A DNA stretch of 64,000 nt, taken from assembly GCA_027318585.1 (NCBI GenBank), contig DAHVOW010000002.1, positions 62,001-126,000 of the forward strand. Direction: 5' to 3'. Every line of letters starts with the position of its first letter. Within the stretch, counting starts at the first letter, position 1. The notes below the pieces were generated by a model. The model saw only the letters and a list, made by a program, of their open reading frames with translations. It made no database searches and was not told the DNA's origin. Positions 1 through 8,235 of the stretch are shown here, piece by piece. The stretch comes from Methanobacteriaceae archaeon (GTDB lineage Archaea; Methanobacteriota; Methanobacteria; Methanobacteriales; Methanobacteriaceae). Both the position numbers and the translations under genes were made by a program.

Positions 1-1079
1 ACATGGCCAACATGCCCATCGCCCGCTTGGCTGATGCAGATGTAATCCTGGTGGCAGATATAGATCGTGGAGGAGTTTTTGCATCCATAGCAGGCACATT
101 CCAACTTTTACCACCAGAAGACCGGGGTCGGATAAAGGGAATTGTAATTAATAAGTTTCGAGGCAACCTAGATATTTTGATACCCGGAATCCGCCAGATA
201 GAGGAAATTGTGGGAGTGCCAGTTCTGGGTGTTTTACCCTATGATGAACAACTGAAACTGCCTGAAGAAGACTCAGCATCCCTTTCTGAACATAAATACC
301 GTAATAAAGGCAAAATTAAAGTAGGGGTGATGAGGCTACCACGCATATCCAACTTCACCGACCTGGATCCCCTGGAGTATGAGCCGGATATAGGAATAAG
401 GTTGGTGGAAATGGGAGATGAATTGGGACGCTTAGATGCTCTCATCATACCCGGGACCCGTAACACTATCAGTGATATGATAGCGTTGAATGAGGCTGGT
501 TTTAGCGATGAAATAAGGCAAATTGCCAGTGATGTTCCGTTATTTGGTATTTGTGGAGGTTATCAGATTCTGGGAGAGAAGATTATGGATCCATCTCTAA
601 AAGAATCTAAACAAGGCACAACAGATGGTTTGGACCTTTTAGGCGTTAAAACATCATTTGGCAGTGTAAAAAAAATCATAAGCCAGAGTCAGGGACAGTT
701 AATGGGAAACGGAATTTTCAAAGGGATAGAAGGAGAATTAATTAAAGGTTATGAGCTCCATGAAGGAGTGACTATCATCAAAGATGCCAAACCACTCATG
801 AAGGTCATCAAAGGTTGTGGAAACCATCCTCAGTCCCAATTTGATGGAGCAGTGCAAGGTATGACCACCGGCACCTACTTCCATGGCATATTCCACAATC
901 TGAACTTTCGGAGGTTTTTTACCGACTTTTTACGAGAACAAAATGGTATGGAAAGACTCGGCTTTGATACGGACCACTTTGAAGTCCGCAAGGGATTTTC
1001 GATGGAAAGACTGGCTGAAATATTTGAAGAAAATGTAGATATGGGGAACATGGATAAAATATTAGGCATTGACTCCTAG
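1..1079 (+). CDS. cobQ: Cobyric acid synthase CobQ/CbiP, C-terminal part (5' truncated by window)
   Basis: Amidates four side chains of adenosylcobyrinate a,c-diamide to cobyric acid, using glutamine and ATP, in cobalamin synthesis. The visible 358 residues begin inside the N-terminal P-loop synthetase domain (VILVADIDRGGVFAS is a CobQ signature) and run through the class I glutamine amidotransferase domain. That domain shows the nucleophile motif GICGGYQ near visible residue 183 and the late histidine in YFHGIFHN. The frame is open to the window edge, so the true start lies upstream; CobQ is normally about 490-510 residues. A 12-bp perfect palindrome (1072-1083) spans the stop codon. With cbiJ at 18.0 kb it shows that the cell makes its own corrinoid. 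Confidence 0.93.
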   Translation, partial: MANMPIARLADADVILVADIDRGGVFASIAGTFQLLPPEDRGRIKGIVINKFRGNLDILIPGIRQIEEIVGVPVLGVLPYDEQLKLPEEDSASLSEHKYRNKGKIKVGVMRLPRISNFTDLDPLEYEPDIGIRLVEMGDELGRLDALIIPGTRNTISDMIALNEAGFSDEIRQIASDVPLFGICGGYQILGEKIMDPSLKESKQGTTDGLDLLGVKTSFGSVKKIISQSQGQLMGNGIFKGIEGELIKGYELHEGVTIIKDAKPLMKVIKGCGNHPQSQFDGAVQGMTTGTYFHGIFHNLNFRRFFTDFLREQNGMERLGFDTDHFEVRKGFSMERLAEIFEENVDMGNMDKILGIDS

Positions 1080-1202
1080 GAGTAGTTATACTATTCTTGA
1101 TGGCTTTATGGGGCTGATAGGGGAGTTTATTAAGTTAAATAATTAAAAAAAACCAATTACATAAAAATTGCAATTATGAAATTATGGTGCTAAAAAATAT
1201 TT

Positions 1203-1282
1203 TAGTGAATAGCGAAGTCACCTTTATTATTTAGTGAATAGCGAAGTCACCTTTATTATTTAGTGAATAGCGAAGTCACCTT
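1203..1282. repeat. Tandem 29-bp direct repeat, three copies (last partial)
   Basis: Copies begin at 1203, 1232 and 1261, each starting TAGTGAATAGCGAAGTCACC. The third copy stops matching after 22 bases. The third copy (first on the minus strand) holds the last codons and the flank of the trkA-like gene; the other two lie past its stop codon. The unit is not a multiple of three, so the copies could not have been read as one in-frame extension. Confidence 0.95.
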
Positions 1283-1906
1283 CTTAACCGCATCCTTTTT
1301 TACTAGAACTGATATTTTCTCGTTTTTGGCCAGCACTGTGTCTTCATTGGGTATGGTGATATTACCATTATGGTGGATAGCTGCGATGATGTAATCATCG
1401 GTGGGGCTCAGATCTCCCACTCTTTTCCCTATAGCTTTAGAATTCTGAATGCTTATATCCAGAAGTTCAGCATCTCCACGCCCCACAACAATTAGATCCG
1501 CTATTTTAGGACGAGTAATTAATTTTTCCAGATAACTGGCTGCAGTTAGTTCCGGACTGACTACGATATCAATGCCCACTTTATGGAAGGCATCCTCATG
1601 GTCGGGGTTACTCACCCGGGCAATGAGTTTAGGGATCTTATACTCCTTAACCAGTATACTGGATAATAGGTTGGCCTCGTCGTTGCCCGTGGCCGCCACA
1701 AAAACGTCGGCATCCTCGATGTTGGATTCTTCCAGGGTTTTGATGTCAGTTCCATTGCCACAGATTATAAGGGCATCTATTTCTCCGGCAGCAGTTGCAC
1801 ATAGATGTTCATCGTTCTCGATAAGAGTTACATCGTGACCAGTAGCCACCAGAGAATGGGCCAGATGCAAGCCAACCCTGCCGCCACCCATTATTACCAC
1901 ATACAT
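1256..1906 (-). CDS. trkA: TrkA-type potassium channel/transporter regulatory protein
   Basis: Cytosolic regulator of a Trk/Ktr potassium transporter that gates it on binding NAD(H) or nucleotides. The 216 residues start with a Rossmann RCK-N domain (VVIMGGGRVGLHLA, glycine-rich loop at about residues 4-15, then the acidic LIEND at the end of strand 2). They finish with an RCK-C (TrkA-C) domain from about residue 135. No membrane pore gene (TrkH/KtrB) is adjacent, so the partner is elsewhere. The last codons lie in a triplicated 29-bp repeat. A TATA-like box sits near 2005-2012 on this strand, giving a leader of about 75 bases. Confidence 0.9.
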   Translation of the reverse strand: MYVVIMGGGRVGLHLAHSLVATGHDVTLIENDEHLCATAAGEIDALIICGNGTDIKTLEESNIEDADVFVAATGNDEANLLSSILVKEYKIPKLIARVSNPDHEDAFHKVGIDIVVSPELTAASYLEKLITRPKIADLIVVGRGDAELLDISIQNSKAIGKRVGDLSPTDDYIIAAIHHNGNITIPNEDTVLAKNEKISVLVKKDAVKKVTSLFTK

Positions 1907-2003
1907 AAATACACCACAACTGGAATAAATTCATTTTTACTGTTTTATTGAATATAGGGAGGTATTACAACCATTCTATCGACGTTAAACTTTGCGTGTA
2001 TAT

Positions 2004-2013
2004 CATTATATAC
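2004..2013 (-). promoter_or_regulatory. Putative TATA box for the trkA-like gene
   Basis: On the minus strand the sequence AGTATATAATG is preceded by a purine/A-rich stretch that could act as a BRE. It lies about 100 bases upstream of the ATG at 1906. Assigned by eye only. Confidence 0.4.
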
Positions 2014-2105
2014 TTTTGGGAAATAGTAAAAATAATATTCATCCGTTAAGTTGAGAAAAGAATAAAAAAAAAGATTAATTGGTCAAATTTCGTATTTTTT
2101 ACTCT

Positions 2106-3476
2106 TTATCCCAGGAAAGGTTGTGCTATGGTAATCATCACCACTATAGTTAGGATTAGTCCTATGATTACCAGGGGCAATCCTGCTTTGAAGATTTCTT
2201 TTATATTAACATATCCACTACCATAAGCCATGGCCACGGTTGGATCGGCCATTGGGAACAGGAAGGATAGTGAACAAGCAATAGCCACCGGCACTGCATA
2301 CGTACCCACTGCAACACCCTGGGCATTAGCCAAAGTTACCGATAGAGGCACTAAAATGGCAGAAAGGGCTATATTAGACATCACCTGGGTAATTACCACA
2401 GCTATCACCATCAGCACCACCATAATCAAGATGGTGGAGGGATCACTTCCCATCAGGGATAGTAAGTTCTCTATCAGCCAGGCAGCCGCACCTGTATTGA
2501 GTAAAGCATATCCCAGTGATAATGCTCCTCCGAAAAATATTATGAGTCCCCAGTCAATGTTTTTCTGTGCATCTTGCCAGTTTATAACACCCACAATGAA
2601 ATACAAAGTCGCACCGATGAGGGCTATAGAGTAACTGTTAAGACCTGTGAATTGGGTTGTAACCCAGAGTACAATGGTAAATAATAGTATTACACCAGTA
2701 ATTTTCTCAGTCTTTGACATAGGACCTAAAGACTCCAGTTTATTTGATACTACTTCCTTACCACCAGGTATGCCCTCAACTTCTGAGCGGAATACTCGGC
2801 CCAACAGTTTCCAGATTACCAGCATTAGCATGATGGCCAGTGGGAATCCAAACATCATCCAGTTAACGAAGGGAATGTTGGTGTAGGCAGCGGCCATTAA
2901 GTTAGGGGCTGTTCCGATCTCGGTACCAAAACCGCCAGCCAGGGAACCGAATGAGGCCCCCAGGATCATGGCCTTGGCAAAATTGCTTTTACCTTTTTCT
3001 GCTCCGGCACATCCCATAATGGCTACGATCTCCCTTATGACTGGTACCAGCATGGCAAAGGCTACCACATTCTCGATCCATGCCGACATGAGGCCGGTAG
3101 AAAATACACTCACGAACAGGGCTCTGCTGGAAGTTGTTCCCACCTTATTGAGCATGGTGTAAGTGAGACGTTGCGCTAATCCGCTTTTACGGATAGCCTC
3201 AGCGATAATGAAACCACCTATCATCAGGAATATGATGGGGTTGGCAAAACCGATCACAGCGTTTTCAAAGCTTTCCACCCCTATTATTGGCTGTGCGAAG
3301 AGGATGATCATGGAAGTAACAGGTAGAGGGACTGTCTCAGTAGCCCACATTACGACTGCAAAGACTAATAAAGCCAGTGCCGCGTGGCCCGAACCACTTA
3401 GGCCTCCCATGGGAATTAAAAAAACTATAAGTCCTGCTATGATTGCTAAAGGAATACCGATCCTTTTGAAATTCGT
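2106..3476 (-). CDS. DASS/SLC13 family anion:Na+ symporter (ACG start proposed)
   Basis: Polytopic membrane transporter for sulfate, phosphate or dicarboxylates. It carries the family pattern TETVPLPVTSMIILF in an early helix and a second-half helix repeat with MSNIALSAILVPL. About 11-12 hydrophobic segments are visible. The first ATG is at 3410, but the reading frame continues upstream with KRIGIPLAIIAGLIVFLIP, the usual first helix of the family. A strong Shine-Dalgarno AAGGAGG (3485-3491) lies 8 bases before an in-frame ACG at 3476. No ATG, GTG or TTG occurs between them, so ACG is proposed as the start (456 residues). If it is not used, the protein starts at 3410 (434 residues), with no Shine-Dalgarno and no first helix. 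Substrate cannot be told from sequence. Confidence 0.85.
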   Translation of the reverse strand, partial: TNFKRIGIPLAIIAGLIVFLIPMGGLSGSGHAALALLVFAVVMWATETVPLPVTSMIILFAQPIIGVESFENAVIGFANPIIFLMIGGFIIAEAIRKSGLAQRLTYTMLNKVGTTSSRALFVSVFSTGLMSAWIENVVAFAMLVPVIREIVAIMGCAGAEKGKSNFAKAMILGASFGSLAGGFGTEIGTAPNLMAAAYTNIPFVNWMMFGFPLAIMLMLVIWKLLGRVFRSEVEGIPGGKEVVSNKLESLGPMSKTEKITGVILLFTIVLWVTTQFTGLNSYSIALIGATLYFIVGVINWQDAQKNIDWGLIIFFGGALSLGYALLNTGAAAWLIENLLSLMGSDPSTILIMVVLMVIAVVITQVMSNIALSAILVPLSVTLANAQGVAVGTYAVPVAIACSLSFLFPMADPTVAMAYGSGYVNIKEIFKAGLPLVIIGLILTIVVMITIAQPFLG

Positions 3477-3533
3477 GCTAAATTCCTCCTTATAGAAATT
3501 AAGAAATATTGTTATTATTAAAAGAATTTAAAA

Positions 3534-3965
3534 TTAGCTTTTTTTGGTTTGGATTAAGAGAATGGTACAGGGAGATGTATGCACCACCTTTTCAGAAACA
3601 CTGCCTAAAAGGTATTTATCAACCATACTTTTTCCTGTGCCCATAATTAGTAAATCCACACCTTCTTCTTCGGCTGTTTTTACTATCTCATCGGCCGGTT
3701 TGCCTTCTTTCATCATGGGTCTGAAGTTGATGTTGGGACTACTGAATTTTTCTTCCATGACCGATAGTATTTTTTCTCCTTTCTTCGTAAGCTCTTCTCT
3801 CATCATTTCCCTTATTTTTCTAGAAGTAAGGAAAGGAGAAGAAGTTTCCACCACATGGAGACCTATTACTTCGGCATCCCAATCTGCTATGAGTTCCATG
3901 GCTTCTTTAGCAATCTGATCAATGTATTCACCAGTACTGGTGACTAATATTTTTTGATAGACCAT
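3534..3965 (-). CDS. Universal stress protein, UspA family
   Basis: Small cytosolic alpha/beta nucleotide-binding protein of 143 residues. It opens with the first strand YQKILVTSTGE and ends with the ATP-loop pattern MGTGKSMVDKYLLGSVSEKVV (G-x2-G-x9-G-S type), so it probably binds ATP. The start is an ATG at 3965 preceded by AGGATGAT. It lies between the DASS transporter and the cation antiporter on the same strand. USP domains often accompany transporters, so a role in regulating one of these is an inference. A second USP gene is at 29390. Confidence 0.92.
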   Translation of the reverse strand: MVYQKILVTSTGEYIDQIAKEAMELIADWDAEVIGLHVVETSSPFLTSRKIREMMREELTKKGEKILSVMEEKFSSPNINFRPMMKEGKPADEIVKTAEEEGVDLLIMGTGKSMVDKYLLGSVSEKVVHTSPCTILLIQTKKS

Positions 3966-3978
3966 ATTATCATCCTAT

Positions 3979-5028
3979 TTAAGCTAACACAAATAATCTA
4001 ATGTAGGCATACGCAATATAAGTTGCCATGAGAATTATTCCGTCTCTTCTGGTTAGTTTCATTCCCCGTTTAATGAGTAAAAGCACCAGAATGGTTACTA
4101 AGATCATGACGGGTGCGTCAAAGGTTAAAGACAACGGCTCTACTGGAATGTTCATAAACAGGGCCGGTATACCAATCCCGATCATGATGTTAAAAGTGTT
4201 ACTTCCCAGTATATTTCCAATAGAAAGATCATGAAGCCCCTTCATGGCTGAAGAGAGTGTTACTACCAGTTCAGGGATGCTGGTACCAATGGCCAGGGTG
4301 AATAGTCCCATTATCATGGTAGGCACACCAGCGATTGTGGCTAATTCAACTCCACTGTAGACCAGAAGTCTACAGCCAACAATCAGACCAGCCAGCCCCA
4401 CCAAGGTCCATGCTACGGTTTTCTTATCGATTTTACGTGACTTAAAGGATTCCAAATTTTCAGAGGATTTTTCAGGGGACCCTGTGTTTTCCGTGGATTT
4501 TTCTTCATTGTTATCTTTTAGCTCTTCTTTGACTTCAGAATCTGTATTATTGCCTTTTTTCTTGCTTTCCTTCTTCTGATCCTTTACCAGTATCCATAAA
4601 TAAACACAATAAACCGCGATCATTATTATGCCCGCAAATTTGTTGATAGACCCCATGAACATAAAGGCCACCAGTATAAGAGCAGTTATGAGGGTTACAG
4701 CGCCGTCTCTGGTTAAACCGCGAGGATCTGACCTGACCAATCCCACGTATGCGGCGGTTATTCCTAATATACCGGCAATGTTCCAGATGTTGGATCCGAT
4801 TACCACCCCCACCCCCAAATCGGGGCTGTTGGTAAGGGTAGCTATCATGGCCGAACCAAATTCTGGAAGAGACGTTCCAATAGCCGAGGCAGTAACACCT
4901 AGTATTATTTCGGATATACCAAAAGCCCCACCTATCGCAACTAAATTATCAACAAAAAGGTCAGCAGCTTTGATTACAATAAGTAATGAAATAACAAGGA
5001 TTGCTATAAACATTATAATTTCTAACAT
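3979..5028 (-). CDS. CaCA-family sodium/calcium-type antiporter (YrbG-like)
   Basis: Polytopic membrane cation antiporter of 349 residues with the two inverted alpha-repeats of the family. Repeat one has ASAIGTSLPEFGSAMIA at about 47-63 and GSNIWNIAGILG; repeat two has LAIGTSIPELVVTLSSA and GSNTFNIMIGIG. The conserved acidic residues of both repeats are present. A charged, low-complexity cytoplasmic loop (about residues 152-195, rich in Lys, Glu, Ser) separates the halves. The ATG at 5028 has GGTGAGAGA in front. It is 14 bases upstream of the uspA gene and probably cotranscribed with it. Confidence 0.92.
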   Translation of the reverse strand: MLEIIMFIAILVISLLIVIKAADLFVDNLVAIGGAFGISEIILGVTASAIGTSLPEFGSAMIATLTNSPDLGVGVVIGSNIWNIAGILGITAAYVGLVRSDPRGLTRDGAVTLITALILVAFMFMGSINKFAGIIMIAVYCVYLWILVKDQKKESKKKGNNTDSEVKEELKDNNEEKSTENTGSPEKSSENLESFKSRKIDKKTVAWTLVGLAGLIVGCRLLVYSGVELATIAGVPTMIMGLFTLAIGTSIPELVVTLSSAMKGLHDLSIGNILGSNTFNIMIGIGIPALFMNIPVEPLSLTFDAPVMILVTILVLLLIKRGMKLTRRDGIILMATYIAYAYIRLFVLA

Positions 5029-5221
5029 TCTCTCACCGGAAGATGGTTTCCTATTGCCACATAAATAATTTTCTATTCAAATTATTTCAGTAATGTTTTG
5101 GTAAGCTGGTATTTATATTGAACGCTCTAGAACCAAGCAAGAATGGTGAATCCTCGATATATATTGAAAAGTGAATAGGTTTCCTCCTCGATTTAATTTC
5201 AATATCTGCTTAACCTAAAGA

Positions 5222-5230
5222 CTTATATAC
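5222..5230 (+). promoter_or_regulatory. Putative TATA box for the tRNA-Gly pair
   Basis: CTTATATAC preceded by AAAGA (BRE-like) lies about 45 bases upstream of the first tRNA. This would put transcription start about 20 bases before the mature 5' end. Confidence 0.55.
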
Positions 5231-5272
5231 AATAATCCTAAAACCATGGTATGCTGTTAAATTCGGCATCGA

Positions 5273-5424
<152 letters not shown>

Positions 5425-5430
5425 TAAAAC

Positions 5431-5444
5431 TATTTTTTATTTTG
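5431..5444 (+). terminator. Oligo-T terminator after the tRNA pair
   Basis: TATTTTTTATTTT begins about 9 bases after the second tRNA, a typical archaeal oligo-U stop signal. Confidence 0.6.
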
Positions 5445-5578
5445 AAGAAAGAACTAATCATTAACAAATCAATAAATCGTATGACCGAAAGTCAAAACTA
5501 TCTTGACTTAAAAAAATAAAAAATTAATATTTAATTATTTAAAAAAAAGTATTTGTTTTATTATTACCGCAAATTAAT

Positions 5579-5980
5579 TTAGGAGGGAACCAGGATCTCC
5601 GCAGCTACCAGCCGGCAGATATCTGTTTTACTAATTACTCCTACTGGTTTTTTATCCTCCAGAACTAGCAGCCCGGATATGTCTGCGCGCAACATCAGGT
5701 TAGCTGCGTCTTCAATACCATCAGCAGCAGAGATAGTTATTACGTCCTTGGACATGATGTCCTCCAAATTAAGGGCTACTTCTTTTCTTATGGTTGGTTT
5801 TATGGCCCCCAAAACCCCAATCAAATCAGAATAGGACACCACCCCCAAAACACCATCATCTTCACCCATTACGAATAAGCGACGCACTCCTTCCTTGTAC
5901 ATCTTTTCAAATGCTTCCAACGGACTTGTAGTGGCACCTATGGCTATAACCCCCTGATTCATGGCATCCTTAACTTTCAT
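5579..5980 (-). CDS. Two-CBS-domain protein
   Basis: Cytosolic protein of 133 residues made only of a tandem CBS pair (Bateman module), which usually binds adenosine nucleotides or S-adenosylmethionine. Domain one starts VKDAMNQGVIAI; domain two starts LEDIMSKDVITISAADGIEDAANLM and ends GVISKTDICRLV. The ATG at 5980 follows GGTGATATAA. No catalytic domain is attached, so the target it senses for is not visible. A larger four-CBS protein is at 29869. Confidence 0.88.
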   Translation of the reverse strand: MKVKDAMNQGVIAIGATTSPLEAFEKMYKEGVRRLFVMGEDDGVLGVVSYSDLIGVLGAIKPTIRKEVALNLEDIMSKDVITISAADGIEDAANLMLRADISGLLVLEDKKPVGVISKTDICRLVAAEILVPS

Positions 5981-6376
5981 TTATATCACCAACAACTTTG
6001 TTCTTGTTATTCATTATGTTGTCTAAACATCAGATTAAAAGTATCGGTTTTCAATTGAAGGATTTTAACTGGGAGATATTAGTACAAACTCAAAAAAAAG
6101 ATCAATTTTATAGATATGGGCTGAACAAACCATCGATAAGTTGTTTTTTTATTGTAACAATATTGTTCACAGATGGCAATGTTTTCGAGGTGAGCAAAGT
6201 TTTAAATAGTAACAATATCATTAGCAGTAATATAGCAATGCTGGTGTTAATTTTTTTTAATGATCATAAACCAGTATCCCTCAAGACACGCATATTGTCT
6301 ATGATGAACAATATTGCTAAGATAAGAAACATTTAAATAGGATAATATTATAATAAAATAATACGAGGGAATTGTC
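5981..6376. other. Divergent intergenic region upstream of nikR
   Basis: About 396 AT-rich bases without a convincing gene. AACAATAT occurs three times: 6156 (inside the perfect palindrome AACAATATTGTT, 6156-6167), about 6210 and about 6307. A TATA-like box ATTTAAATAG lies near 6331-6340. The palindrome TATTATAATA lies just before the nikR start. These are candidate NikR operators, unproven. Confidence 0.4.
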
Positions 6377-6787
6377 ATGATGCGAATAAGTATGTCCTTA
6401 CCCAAGAAACTTTTAAACGAATTTGACGAAGTTTTGAAAGACCGAGGATACCAATCAAGATCAAAAGGTATAAGAGACGCGCTTAAAGACTACATTGTCC
6501 GTTACCAGTGGATGAATGAGATGGACGGTGACCGAATAGGCATTCTAGCCGTAATCTACGATCATCACTATACGGGAGTAATGGAAGACCTCACCGACAT
6601 CCAGCATGACTTCCGGAAATACATCAACGCCGTGATGCATGTACACATGACCGAGAAGTACTGTTTAGAAGTTATTGTGGTTAAAGGAGATGTCAATTAC
6701 ATACGGGATCTTACCGAGAAAATAATGAGATTAAAGGGCGTCGAACATGTCAAACTAACCAGTACATCCAGTGGGGAGAATATGTAA
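6377..6787 (+). CDS. nikR: Nickel-responsive transcriptional regulator NikR
   Basis: Ribbon-helix-helix DNA-binding protein that represses nickel uptake, or controls other nickel genes, when Ni(II) is bound. The N-terminal RHH domain (RISMSLPKKLLNEFDEVL, residues 3-20) is followed by the ACT-like metal-binding domain. Candidate nickel ligands H77, H88, H90 and C96 match the family His-His-His-Cys set. Length 136 is normal. Start: ATG-ATG at 6377 preceded by GAGGGAATT. The neighbouring hydrogenase protease gene (hycI, 7631) fits a nickel-enzyme context. The upstream region holds palindromic AT-rich sites, suggesting autoregulation. Confidence 0.95.
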   Translation: MMRISMSLPKKLLNEFDEVLKDRGYQSRSKGIRDALKDYIVRYQWMNEMDGDRIGILAVIYDHHYTGVMEDLTDIQHDFRKYINAVMHVHMTEKYCLEVIVVKGDVNYIRDLTEKIMRLKGVEHVKLTSTSSGENM

Positions 6788-6888
6788 CTTATTTTAATCA
6801 AATCAATCCCCATTATAACTCCCTTAAATCTTCATTACAATTATTTTATTATCAGAATTTATTAAATAGAATATGCCACATTAAATTG

Positions 6889-7650
6889 ATGAAAATTAGC
6901 GCATATCAAGAGGATCTGTTATCTGACACAGAACGTTTAGCAGTTTTTTTTGAAGCAATAGCCAATCAAGCCAGGGGTATGGTCTACGATCTAGGCACGG
7001 GGTCGGGTGTTCTTGCTGCCAAAGCAGCTGAACTGGCAGATCATGTCTATGCCGTGGAAAAAAATGAATTCTCAGCTCGAACAGCTTTGAATAGACTTTC
7101 TCATTTTAACAATGTTTCGGTGCTGGTGGGAGATGCCGGTCGAATGCATTTTCCAGAAAAAGCAGATCTTATAATATGTGAGATGCTGGACACCGGCCTA
7201 ATCGATGAAGATTTAATACCAGTACTCAACCATGCCCGGCCCTATTTAAAAGAGGGGGGCCATATAATACCCTGCGAGATTTTAAACGGAGTAGAACCCA
7301 TTAATCTACATGCCGGGCATTTATGTTACCAGGAGGGGTCAGTAAAATATCTGGAAGTCATGGGACCCCTGAATGTGTATAATCGTTTAAATTTAATGAA
7401 AGAAATTGATGAACAGGTCGATTTGAGTTTAAAACTTAAAATAAATTCCAATGGGGAGGTAAATGGAATAAGACTAACCACCTTCACCCTGCTTACACCA
7501 GATATAATCTGCGGGCCCACACCCATGCTGAACCCACCTTTACTGATACCTACCAATACCCAGGACGTTTTAGAAAATCAGATTTTAAGTTTAAATCTTA
7601 AATACGTAATGGGGGGTGGATTAGATACCATTGAAGCAAGAATTAACTGA
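6889..7650 (+). CDS. SAM-dependent methyltransferase, PrmA/PRMT-like Rossmann fold
   Basis: Class I methyltransferase of about 253 residues. Motif I is VYDLGTGSGVLAAKAA (about residues 34-49). The acidic end of strand two is YAVEKN, and motif IV is ADLIICEMLDTGLIDE, which resembles the double-E region of protein arginine methyltransferases. The substrate is unknown; ribosomal-protein or protein-arginine methylation is only a guess from the fold. ATG at 6889 is preferred over an adjacent TTG at 6886. The 3' end overlaps the start of hycI by 20 bases, so the two are translationally coupled. Confidence 0.75.
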   Translation: MKISAYQEDLLSDTERLAVFFEAIANQARGMVYDLGTGSGVLAAKAAELADHVYAVEKNEFSARTALNRLSHFNNVSVLVGDAGRMHFPEKADLIICEMLDTGLIDEDLIPVLNHARPYLKEGGHIIPCEILNGVEPINLHAGHLCYQEGSVKYLEVMGPLNVYNRLNLMKEIDEQVDLSLKLKINSNGEVNGIRLTTFTLLTPDIICGPTPMLNPPLLIPTNTQDVLENQILSLNLKYVMGGGLDTIEARIN

Positions 7651-8101
7651 ATTCCTATTGGGATATAAAAAATTAGTAATACTTGGAATTGGAAATGAAC
7701 TGAAAGGCGATGACGCCCTGGGAACATTCATTGTCAGAAATTTAAACAAGCCATCTCATAAAATTGTATCAATAGATGGGGGAATAGTTCCAGAGAACTT
7801 CACTGGTGCTATAAAGAAAGAAAATCCAACTCATATTCTTTTGGTGGACGCAGTAGATATGAGGAAAGCACCAGGATCGGTAAGAATGGTTCACAAAGAG
7901 GAAATATCTAAATACAGTATTTCCACCCACTCCATGCCCATATCTTTCCTGATAAACTATCTGGAAAATGGTACCGGCGCAAAAATAGCACTTCTAGGAA
8001 TACAACCCCAAAGTATGGAGCTTGGTCAAGAAATGACCGCAGAAGTGAAAAAAAGTGCAAATAATGTTCTATTAATGTTAAAAAGTATTATTTTGCCTTA
8101 A
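7631..8101 (+). CDS. hycI: Hydrogenase maturation endopeptidase, HycI family
   Basis: Ni-dependent M52 protease that clips the C-terminal tail of a [NiFe]-hydrogenase large subunit after nickel insertion. The 156-residue protein has the family start LVILGIGNELKGDDALGTF, the Asp-containing IDGGIVPENF loop (conserved E/D ligand site), LLVDAVDM, and STHSMPISFLINYLE with the metal-ligand histidine. It uses a TTG start at 7631 inside the end of the methyltransferase gene. In methanogens this family is thought to process energy-converting or F420-type hydrogenases; the exact client cannot be told here. It fits with NikR upstream and HypD at 52.4 kb. Confidence 0.9.
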   Translation: MKQELTEFLLGYKKLVILGIGNELKGDDALGTFIVRNLNKPSHKIVSIDGGIVPENFTGAIKKENPTHILLVDAVDMRKAPGSVRMVHKEEISKYSISTHSMPISFLINYLENGTGAKIALLGIQPQSMELGQEMTAEVKKSANNVLLMLKSIILP

Positions 8102-8170
8102 TTTTAACTCAATCTCCATCTAAAAAATTAGTCCAATATGGCCCAGGAATTTGCTTTAAATACCAGTTAC

Positions 8171-8208
8171 TCCAGATATCCTATTACAATATCTGGACCT
8201 ATTTAAAG
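8171..8208 (+). promoter_or_regulatory. Dyad operator plus TATA box of pseudomurein-type locus 1
   Basis: TCCAGATAT (8171-8179) and ATATCTGGA (8189-8197) form a perfect 9-bp inverted repeat with a 9-base spacer. The TATA-like CTATTTAAAG (8199-8208) follows at once, about 28 bases before the ATG at 8236. The placement over the BRE region suggests a regulator site. Confidence 0.6.
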
Positions 8209-8235
8209 TTGGAATCCGACATTTTAGTGATCTAA

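Noticed and set aside
1072..1083. ACTCCTAGGAGT palindrome as a terminator at the end of cobQ
   Set aside because: No loop and no T-run follows; likely chance, though it spans the stop codon.
5998..6336. 112-codon open frame in the nikR upstream region
   Set aside because: AT-rich, no ribosome site, no recognisable motif, and composition like neighbouring non-coding DNA.
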